Origin: an uncultured Anaerolineae bacterium
GTDB lineage: Bacteria; Chloroflexota; Anaerolineae; JACIWP01
Length of the DNA: 57,216 nucleotides
Direction: 5' to 3'
Assembly: GCA_938049385.1 (NCBI GenBank)
Contig: CALIBQ010000056.1
Location: 1 to 57,216 of the forward strand
Part shown: positions 52,301 to 57,216 of the stretch, piece after piece
How positions within the stretch are numbered: the first letter of the stretch is position 1
Layout of the letters: every line of letters starts with the position of its first letter
Notes under the pieces: generated by a model
Database searches by the model: none
The model's input: only the letters and a program-made list of their open reading frames with translations
What the model was told of the DNA's origin: nothing
Translations under genes and position numbers: made by a program

Positions 52301-54240
52301 GCGGTCCGCCGGCATCGGTCCACCCGTATGACAACGGGCGCATCTTCGGCGCCATGGATCAGGGCTGGCGCGCCGAATCCGGCGATTGGCGCTTCTACTT
52401 CTTCGACGTGCCCGACGGCCTGCCGGCCGGCACCAACTTCCTGGTGGACACCCGCTGGGACAACGTGCCTACCGATGTGGACACCATTGTGCTCGGCCCC
52501 GCGCCGGACCGGTTCACATCCGACCCGGAGGATCGCTGGTATCAGCCGGACTACTACGGCCCGTACACGTTGGGCTACACCGGCCGGAGCACGAACACCA
52601 ACATCGGCGCCGGCACCTGGGTGTTCAACACCGCCACCGGCACCCAGCATGAGATCGTCTCAGCGGAGGGCCGCGCCGGCCTGAACGCGGTGCTCCTGCA
52701 CACCGTCATCTTCGCCGGCAAAGACGTCAGCGAGGCTATCGTCGGCCAGGTGGGCACCATCCGCGCTGTCCCGTCGCCCATCGAAATCTTCACCACCCAA
52801 GCGGCCGGCTCCCTGCCCGTCGAGGTCGTCTCCTCGCTGAACCTGGCTGATCTGTCCGTAGACGGCTTCGGCCTGAGCGTGCCGGAGGTGCTGACCGAAC
52901 AGCCCATCAGCCAGGACGATCCGGACGATCCCTGCACCGCCAGCTTCACGTATGACCTGACCATCGAGCACGGCGCCCTGCTGGACGTCTGGACGGAGAA
53001 CACCACGCACGGCAGTGACATTGACCTCTACGTCTACTACGACGCCAACGATGACGGCGTCTTCGAGTGCCCTGGCGAGCGCGTTGGCTCCTCCACCACG
53101 CCCACCGACGAGGAGCGGGTGACCATCAACTTCCCGCCCGACGGCGGATACCGCATCCAGGTGCACGGCTGGGGCATCTCGGGCGACAGCGATGTGTTCG
53201 ATATGACCATCAACGCCGTCCAGGGCAATGACCTGTCCGTGCCGGCCGTGCCCGAAGGCCCATTCCCGGCCGATACACCCATCTCCTTCAACCTGGCCTG
53301 GAACGTGCCCGACATCGAGCCGGGCATGGAGGCCTACGGCATGGTCTTGCTGGGTCCGTCCGTGGCACCGGGTGCGGTCGCCATCCCTGTCACCTTCAAG
53401 ACGCCGGAGACCAGCATGGCGGTGGTGCCGGCGAGCGCGGAGCTCCGCGTCAGCGAGACCCGATCCGTTGACCTGGAGGTTACCGCCGCCGAGAACCTGT
53501 ACGCCGCGGAAGCGCACCTGACCTTCGATCCTCGCGTGGTGCATGTCAAGTCCATCACCCAGGGTGATCTCCTGCCGGCCGGCTCCAGCACGGCCATCCT
53601 GAACTACGACAACTCCCTGGGCAAGATTGACATCGCCATCACACTGCTGGCGCCGGCCACGCCGGTCAGCGGCGATGGCACGCTGGTTACCATCGAGTTC
53701 GAAGGCGTGGGCGTGGGCACCACGGAACTGGCCTTCACCGGCGCCACCTTCTCCGATGCCGAAGGCCATGCACAGCCTGTCTGGCTCCACAACGGCGCCT
53801 TCAACGTGCTCACCAACCTGGGCTCCGTTGCCGGCCGCATCACCCTGCAGGGCCGCAGTGACGCCACCGGTGTGGTCCTGACCATTGACGGCATCACCGC
53901 CGCGGTCACCGACCCCGCCGGCAACTTCGTCATCACCGACGTGCCCATGGGCACCCGCACGCTGACCGCCTCGTTCGACGGCTATCTGGATGCCGCGATC
54001 CAGGTCAACGTCCTGCCCGAACAGCAGGTCACCGTGCCCACTGGCAAACTGCGCGGTGGTGACGTGAACAACGACGGCGTCATCAACGCCCAGGACCTGG
54101 CCATCGTCGGCAGTGCCTTCGGCACGACGCCGCCGAGCGACCCGCGGGCGGATGTGAACGGCGACGGCACGGTCAACATCTTCGACTTGGTGCTGGTGGG
54201 TGCGAACTTCGGCGCCATCTCGCCCACACCATGGCAGTAA
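49324..54240 (+). CDS. Secreted S8 subtilase with PPC-like, cohesin-like, carboxypeptidase-regulatory-like and dockerin modules
   Basis: 1638 residues from the ATG at 49324, 10 bases after AAAGGAG. Signal peptide (RRSVWRLLCILALFALLIPL). The catalytic triad is Asp205 (VVDSGID), His412 (GDHGT) and Ser624 (GGTSRATP); about 200 residues between Asp and His form an unusually long insert. After beta domains come a PPC-like domain (about 1195-1300), a cohesin-like domain (about 1365-1495), a carboxypeptidase-regulatory-like domain (1500-1565) and a type I dockerin (1580-1633) with two calcium loops, DVNNDGVINAQD and DVNGDGTVNIFD. It should be a surface or extracellular protease that can dock to cohesins. 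The next gene encodes a cohesin-like protein. Confidence 0.93.
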   Translation: MRRSVWRLLCILALFALLIPLSAVPSAAGPASAPAASDGAVSAVSASDAGMAKVHPKLRARLATAAADEEFHIILRVKNGVDITRYLREPLIRPFSDDGFTTVYGYVKAGVLPKLANNPAVNVILPFEPVVEPPIYRDPDAPAKPLGREAVQAKLAEIAAGKTQAKPEGSGVGAAGWHDILDNHKSKAAWEKGFTGEGIRVAVVDSGIDFAHPDLMDTWAVQPFGDYEGWPIMIDTYSLLLKAYDYYLGYDFVASGMTWYVDTTTVITETDPTYQPIGADAPHTYTLTGTSLSGEYRIGSHPDDSLRQWWWGERVAVLLVDEHEAGVYDTVYVDLDDDYDFTDEKPCTKEDPVSYHDLDGDGFADISGGLIYWIADGEHSVPFGWLWGFPPDPAGSLVAFFLNDPTLGGGDHGTLCASAVAGQGVIDGGAPPYKPAGDGTPFTGMVVGGGRDVALVGAGDFYTYGDATYDMYLCMVYGLDGRVRTGDEVHIASNSWGSSATDNDGWDYESRMMSTRQRLYNPTMSVLVATGNGAPGYGTITSPEDDSFIGVGASTQMGSTGWDSATTMDQITYGDVTPWSGRGPSAQGNVGVKVVASGAYASGDIPLNEWGEGWTAWETWGGTSRATPIAAGNLALVYDAFLQTHGRLPTWAEARAIFMSGATSTENDVAVQGAGRVNADRATDLAGGLYGVFATPDNWTVGDYRGDIFPGFAKIVFPGKSYTGEFTLTNPGTADVHATVSSDTLVKIGQMSFEWTSSPMSQEDAYNFNRPNYLLRELSADIPEGTDLMIIRMAMPWDEFDPEGDYNAQTNQIWRMVIYDWTDVNRDGNLWTDLNGNATVNCPGGWGSAGCEVDGGEYMRFAYLHSASPTEMVTIHDPLERMHDGIWLGLQHSRRNASVPVTHLKFRIEFYRHMPWDVLGLGDEGAPEIEVHVPAGGEAAFTATVTIPSDMPVGFYEGAILVSDPGDGTHEPHVTTIPVVFNVAAPSPNFVFGGPPASVHPYDNGRIFGAMDQGWRAESGDWRFYFFDVPDGLPAGTNFLVDTRWDNVPTDVDTIVLGPAPDRFTSDPEDRWYQPDYYGPYTLGYTGRSTNTNIGAGTWVFNTATGTQHEIVSAEGRAGLNAVLLHTVIFAGKDVSEAIVGQVGTIRAVPSPIEIFTTQAAGSLPVEVVSSLNLADLSVDGFGLSVPEVLTEQPISQDDPDDPCTASFTYDLTIEHGALLDVWTENTTHGSDIDLYVYYDANDDGVFECPGERVGSSTTPTDEERVTINFPPDGGYRIQVHGWGISGDSDVFDMTINAVQGNDLSVPAVPEGPFPADTPISFNLAWNVPDIEPGMEAYGMVLLGPSVAPGAVAIPVTFKTPETSMAVVPASAELRVSETRSVDLEVTAAENLYAAEAHLTFDPRVVHVKSITQGDLLPAGSSTAILNYDNSLGKIDIAITLLAPATPVSGDGTLVTIEFEGVGVGTTELAFTGATFSDAEGHAQPVWLHNGAFNVLTNLGSVAGRITLQGRSDATGVVLTIDGITAAVTDPAGNFVITDVPMGTRTLTASFDGYLDAAIQVNVLPEQQVTVPTGKLRGGDVNNDGVINAQDLAIVGSAFGTTPPSDPRADVNGDGTVNIFDLVLVGANFGAISPTPWQ

Positions 54241-54247
54241 GACGTTC

Positions 54248-54275
54248 GAGGGGAGGGGAAGCATCCCCTCCCCTC
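54248..54275 (+). terminator. Hairpin after the subtilase gene
   Basis: 12-bp perfect stem GAGGGGAGGGGA/TCCCCTCCCCTC with a 4-base loop, 8 bases after the stop codon. There is no T run, so termination may be partial. Confidence 0.6.
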
Positions 54276-54307
54276 AGCCGGCCGCTGTGGTGTGGTGCGC
54301 CCAGCGC

Positions 54308-54336
54308 TTGACAGGATGTGCATCATCCGCTACATT
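54308..54336 (+). promoter_or_regulatory. Promoter for the cohesin-like gene
   Basis: TTGACA, 17 bases, TACATT, about 65 bases before the GTG at 54401. Confidence 0.7.
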
Positions 54337-54400
54337 TGCTGTGAAGATGTCAGGCGCTGAATGGTTCCATTTCGAGCAATGGGAAAGGAGAGTGAAAGGC

Positions 54401-54979
54401 GTGAAACGAATCAGTCTGGCGATAATTCTGACGATTGCGGTATTGATGGGGATGGTGGCCTACGCCTATGCCCAGGCCGGCGCCGCGGTAGTGGTATCGC
54501 CGGCGTCGCAGAGCGTGGAAATGGGCCAGCCGGCGCAGGTGGCTATCCACATCAACAATGTCATCGGGCTGTACGGGGCCGAGGTCCACATCCGCTTTGA
54601 CCCCACGGTGCTCAAGGTTGCGGCGATCACGCCGGGGACCCTGATGGACCCTGCGCACCGGAGCGTGATTTCGCATCATGACAACACCGTCGGCACCATT
54701 GACTTCGCGGTGACCCTGCTGGCACCCGCGCCGGCGGTCAGCGGCTCCGGCACCCTCTTCACAGTGCGCTTCGACACCCTGAAAGACGGTGTCTCCGCCG
54801 TAGATATCACCAATGCCATCCTGGTCAGCGCCGAAGGTGCCCAGATCCCTGCTACGGTGAGCGACGGCGAGGTGAGCGTGACCCTGCCGCCGGAGATTCC
54901 GGAAGCCGGCACGCTCGCCCTGCTGGCCTCAGGACTGGCCGGCCTGGCCGTCTTTGCCCGGCGGAAATGGGGCAAATAA
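54401..54979 (+). CDS. Cohesin-like surface protein with PEP-CTERM-type tail
   Basis: 192 residues from the GTG at 54401 (AAAGGAG 10 bases upstream). Signal peptide to about residue 25. Residues 28-160 are one cohesin-like domain: VVSPASQSVEMGQPAQVAIHI, LYGAEVHIRFDPTVLKV, IDFAVTLLAPAPAVSGSGTLFTVRF. It closely resembles the internal cohesin-like domain of the subtilase upstream. The tail PEIPEAGTLALLASGLAGLAVFARRK has the order of a PEP-CTERM sorting signal: Pro-Glu-rich, membrane helix, Arg-rich end. It would display a single cohesin at the cell surface. Confidence 0.88.
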   Translation: MKRISLAIILTIAVLMGMVAYAYAQAGAAVVVSPASQSVEMGQPAQVAIHINNVIGLYGAEVHIRFDPTVLKVAAITPGTLMDPAHRSVISHHDNTVGTIDFAVTLLAPAPAVSGSGTLFTVRFDTLKDGVSAVDITNAILVSAEGAQIPATVSDGEVSVTLPPEIPEAGTLALLASGLAGLAVFARRKWGK

Positions 54980-55001
54980 GCGCGGACAAGCCGCGGAAAT
55001 C

Positions 55002-55035
55002 AACAAGGCCAGGGAGCATGCTCCCTGGCCTTGTT
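55002..55035. terminator. Bidirectional terminator between convergent genes
   Basis: A 34-base perfect palindrome (AACAAGGCCAGGGAGCA and its complement) with TTGTT on both strands. It lies between the cohesin-like gene and the convergent lipoprotein gene. Confidence 0.85.
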
Positions 55036-55052
55036 GTTATCCCGTGATGCTG

Positions 55053-55748
55053 TCATTCGCAGAGGACCAGATGGCCGCGGCCGGCGTGATAGTCGTACTG
55101 CTTGCCCTCATACTCCAGGATGAATTGATAGCCCGGGGTAATGACCTGGGCGTACATCATGCCCGGCTGGGGACAGCCCAGGCTGGTATCCGGCCAAAGG
55201 ACCGGCTCCGCTTTGAGCACCTGGATGCGCGCCGGGATGACGCCGAGCTTGCCGGCCAGCTCCTGCCGCGCTTGCTCCAGCATGCGCTGGCCCTGCTCAT
55301 CCAGTGATTTCACCGCTTCCTCTCCTATTGGCTGAGGGGCCGGAACAGCCGCTGACACTTCCCCGCAGAAGACCACCCGTTTGCCGTACCCTCGATACAG
55401 ATAGCGCCGGTCGCCGCTTTTCAGCACGATTTCCTGGCCCATGATTTGGGCCGGCAGGGTCTTATCCAGCTCGCCGGCGCCCGGACAGCGCAGGTCGTCC
55501 GGGGTCAATTCCACCACGCTGGAGGACTCCACCATGATGTCCTCCGCCGAAAGCTGAAGCCGCTTTGCCAGGTCTGCCACTGCCTCTTGCTGGAATTTCA
55601 CCGTTTCCTCGATGGTAGGTGTGCCCGTGCCGGCCGGCGCGGTTTCCAACTGCTTGGTGGGCGGCGCCGCCTGCGGCGCGGCACAGCCGGCCAGGAGCAC
55701 GAGCGCCGCCAGACCAACCATCCACCACCTTATCATCATCTTGCCCAT
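55053..55748 (-). CDS. Lipoprotein with two related domains
   Basis: 231 residues; ATG after GGAGGGG. Lipobox LAGC (Cys22). Two similar units follow: each has an acid/Gln-rich helix (AVADLAKRLQLS, ARQELAGKLGVI), then a V.EL-type strand, a Cys-Pro-Gly (RCPGAGE, GCPQPGM), G..I.L...G..Y.Y, and a final V.FCGE or LVLCE. Paired cysteines in each unit suggest one disulfide per domain. No enzymatic motif; likely an outside-tethered binding protein. Confidence 0.8.
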   Translation of the reverse strand: MGKMMIRWWMVGLAALVLLAGCAAPQAAPPTKQLETAPAGTGTPTIEETVKFQQEAVADLAKRLQLSAEDIMVESSSVVELTPDDLRCPGAGELDKTLPAQIMGQEIVLKSGDRRYLYRGYGKRVVFCGEVSAAVPAPQPIGEEAVKSLDEQGQRMLEQARQELAGKLGVIPARIQVLKAEPVLWPDTSLGCPQPGMMYAQVITPGYQFILEYEGKQYDYHAGRGHLVLCE

Positions 55749-55763
55749 GAGATTCCCCTCCTG

Positions 55764-55784
55764 CTACCAGGTTCTCCCTGGTAG
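55764..55784. repeat. 8-bp hairpin upstream of the lipoprotein gene
   Basis: CTACCAGG, loop TTCTC, CCTGGTAG, between YggT and the lipoprotein gene. Possibly an mRNA-processing or weak terminator stem for the proC-yggT transcript. Confidence 0.4.
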
Positions 55785-55833
55785 ACTGCATAAATGAGAC
55801 GCTGGCGGCGGAAGAGAAGTTCCTGGGCCGGCG

Positions 55834-56100
55834 TTAGAGCACACTGGAGACAATGGAAATCAACAGGTTGCGGAGGAGCTCCAGCAAGATGATGGCAATG
55901 ATCGGACTGATGTCCAGCATGCCGATCAGGGGCACCACCCGCCGGATGGGTGAAAGGATCGGCTCGGTGATCTGATGCAGGAAGCTGACCACCGGGTGGT
56001 CCGGGCGCACGTTGAACCACGAGAGAAGGACCCGAGCAATGATGGCCAGGTTGAGCAGTTCGAAGAGGATGGAGATGAACCTAATCAGAAAGATCGCCAT
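55834..56100 (-). CDS. YggT family membrane protein
   Basis: 88 residues with two membrane helices, each preceded by the family's hydrophobic pattern (LLNLAIIARVLLSWFNV, VPLIGMLDISPIIAIILLELL), and SFLHQITEPILSPIRRVVP between them. It overlaps the end of proC by 20 bases. YggT proteins are small inner-membrane proteins linked to osmotic or division functions in other bacteria. Confidence 0.92.
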   Translation of the reverse strand: MAIFLIRFISILFELLNLAIIARVLLSWFNVRPDHPVVSFLHQITEPILSPIRRVVPLIGMLDISPIIAIILLELLRNLLISIVSSVL

Positions 56101-56926
56101 TTTGCTTCTCGATGAGCTCCCCTAAGTAGCGTGACTTCTGGTAGGCCGCCCAGATAGCCTTGGACAGGACGGTGCGCATGCCGCCCTTCTCAAGCTGGTA
56201 CAGCGCTTCGGCGGTGGTGCCGCCGGGAGAGGTGACGGAATTGCGCAGTTCGACGGGGTGCAGGCCGGTCTGTTTGGCGATCTCCACCGATCCCTCGATG
56301 GTCTTGAGGACCAACTGCTGGGCGATGCGGCGGGAGAAGCCGAGGTGCACGCCGGCATCAATCAGGGCTTCCATAAAGAAAAAGACGTAGGCCGGCCCCG
56401 TGCCGCTGAGGGCAGTGGCCATGTCCAGGTACTCCTCATCCTCCATGAAAATCTCATCGCCCAGGGCGCGCAGGATTTGCCGTGCCTGTTCGACTTGGAG
56501 TTCCGTGGTCTGGGGGGTGGCGGTCCAGACGGTCATGCCCATGCCCACACGCGCCGGCGTGTTAGGCATGGCGCGCACGAGCGCATAGCGATTGAGGCCC
56601 TGGGAGATGACGCGAATTTTGGCGCCGGCCACGATCGAGAGAATGAGCGCATCCTCCCGCGGCTTGTCGCGCAGTTCCTTCAGCACCTTCGGCAGAACCT
56701 GCGGCTTAATGGAAAGGACGACAATATCGGCCTCCCGGACCGCCTCAATGTTATCCGTGGTGGCCTGGATGCCGTAGCGAGAGCGGAGATACTCGCCGCG
56801 CTCAGGGCGAGGTCCGCTGGCAATGATTCGCTCGGGAGCGATGCGGCCCTGGTCGGTCAGGCCCTTGATCATGGCCTCGGCCATGGTGCCACTGCCGACA
56901 AACGCCATAATCGAGTTGCGAAACAT
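56081..56926 (-). CDS. proC: Pyrroline-5-carboxylate reductase
   Basis: 281 residues. Last step of proline synthesis with NAD(P)H in the cytoplasm. Rossmann loop FVGSGTMAEAMIKG, then MPNTPARVGMG and the family signature ALSGTGPAYVFFFMEALIDAGV, SVTSPGGTTAEALYQLE. It overlaps yggT at its 3' end. A promoter and a stem-loop lie upstream. Confidence 0.96.
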   Translation of the reverse strand: MFRNSIMAFVGSGTMAEAMIKGLTDQGRIAPERIIASGPRPERGEYLRSRYGIQATTDNIEAVREADIVVLSIKPQVLPKVLKELRDKPREDALILSIVAGAKIRVISQGLNRYALVRAMPNTPARVGMGMTVWTATPQTTELQVEQARQILRALGDEIFMEDEEYLDMATALSGTGPAYVFFFMEALIDAGVHLGFSRRIAQQLVLKTIEGSVEIAKQTGLHPVELRNSVTSPGGTTAEALYQLEKGGMRTVLSKAIWAAYQKSRYLGELIEKQNGDLSD

Positions 56927-56951
56927 GTCCTATTCCCCCATATGAGCGCTT

Positions 56952-56975
56952 CGCCGGCCGGGTTCCCGGCCGGCG
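56952..56975 (-). repeat. GC-rich hairpin at the 5' end of the proC transcript
   Basis: Arms CGCCGGCCGGG and its complement with a 2-base centre. It starts about 6 bases into the predicted mRNA and may protect it or slow early transcription. Confidence 0.5.
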
Positions 56976-56987
56976 GATGATAAGCAT

Positions 56988-57016
56988 ATCTTAACGCAGA
57001 TTGGTATTTCTGTCAA
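56988..57016 (-). promoter_or_regulatory. Promoter for proC-yggT
   Basis: On the minus strand: TTGACA, 17 bases, TAAGAT. The transcript would begin near 56981 and start with a GC-rich hairpin (56952-56975). Confidence 0.8.
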
Positions 57017-57032
57017 CAGAAGGGGAGAGAGG

Positions 57033-57190
57033 GTGTTGAAAAGCCCAAACATACAATCTGTGGAAGGGCGGCCTGGCGGCTGAAGCCACGGCAACAACTG
57101 CGAAGCCTGCGCAGGCTTCGCGAGGTCGGCGCCGGCAGACTTCGCAGGCACAGCCGCGGTTTCAACTGCCAGGCGATGAGCCAATACCCG
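57033..57190. mobile_element. MITE-like element, copy 2, right end missing
   Basis: It matches copy 1 (12846-13020) from GTGTTGAAAA to GAGCCAATACCCG with small changes and a few deletions, then the sequence leaves the element before the right terminal repeat. It sits 16 bp upstream of the proC -35 box, much as copy 1 sits 17 bp upstream of the glycosidase operon -35. Confidence 0.8.
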
Positions 57191-57216
57191 CAAATCGAGT
57201 GACAATCTTGACCTTC

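Noticed and set aside
49384-52650. A 1088-codon open frame antisense to the subtilase gene
   Set aside because: No signal, motif or ribosome site; low-complexity Val/Gly/His/Arg composition typical of the complement of GC-rich coding DNA. The same holds for long antisense frames at 6695-9106 and 26900-28885.

Overview
The window is a 57-kb piece of a GC-rich bacterial chromosome, roughly 60-65 percent GC by eye. It most likely comes from a member of the Chloroflexota, probably Anaerolineae-like. The best lineage marker is the huge membrane protein at 25859-31093, which carries the 'YYY' (DUF2298) domain typical of Chloroflexi and Archaea. A LuxR-Kelch membrane regulator, LysM proteins and proline/threonine-linked glycosidase-like lipoproteins fit the same picture. 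No rRNA, tRNA or CRISPR array was seen. The palindrome GCCGGC is strikingly frequent and behaves like a genome signature.

Layout. 1-2836 (+) is the end of a fatty-acid synthesis operon (FabK-type reductase fragment, fabD, fabG) followed by an Asp23/Gls24 protein and a small CxxC redox protein, closed by a strong terminator. 2836-12496 (-) runs from two related glycoside-hydrolase-like lipoproteins through a secernin-like C69 peptidase, a probable selenocysteine-containing C_GCAxxG_C_C redox protein, a frameshifted MFS transporter, a cytochrome c lipoprotein and an ABC1/UbiB kinase. 12500-13170 is non-coding and holds a 175-bp inverted-repeat element. 13175-17654 (+) encodes an adenosine-specific kinase-family protein, an alkaline-phosphatase-superfamily enzyme, a LysM-M23 peptidase and a four-LysM protein. 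17719-18852 (-) is a lower-GC island: a Hint (intein-like) domain with a DUF559 nuclease, broken by a 119-bp element. 18986-24349 (+) holds a GalT-like protein, a triple-thioredoxin/CcdA fusion, an AlaX-like editing protein and a metallo-beta-lactamase-fold protein. Then come the LuxR-Kelch regulator (-), the YYY protein and a nuclease-fold/Tudor-like protein.

32053-46102 is a complete nuo operon (A, B, CD fused, E-N) for respiratory complex I behind a consensus promoter. 46600-48729 is a Tat-exported multicopper oxidase in an AT-richer segment. 49324-54979 pairs a very large secreted subtilase that ends in a cohesin-like module and a dockerin with a small cohesin-like protein bearing a C-terminal surface-sorting tail; together they look like a minimal cohesin-dockerin surface assembly. 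The window ends with a lipoprotein, YggT and proC (-), then a second copy of the inverted-repeat element.

The strongest candidates for something new are: (1) the TGA-containing C_GCAxxG_C_C gene, where TGA replaces the first conserved Cys and a bSECIS-like hairpin follows; (2) the dockerin-protease/cohesin pair; (3) the Hint-DUF559 gene whose frame and canonical N-terminus are both restored by removing exactly 119 bp; (4) the dispersed 175-bp element, whose two copies show a compensatory stem change.
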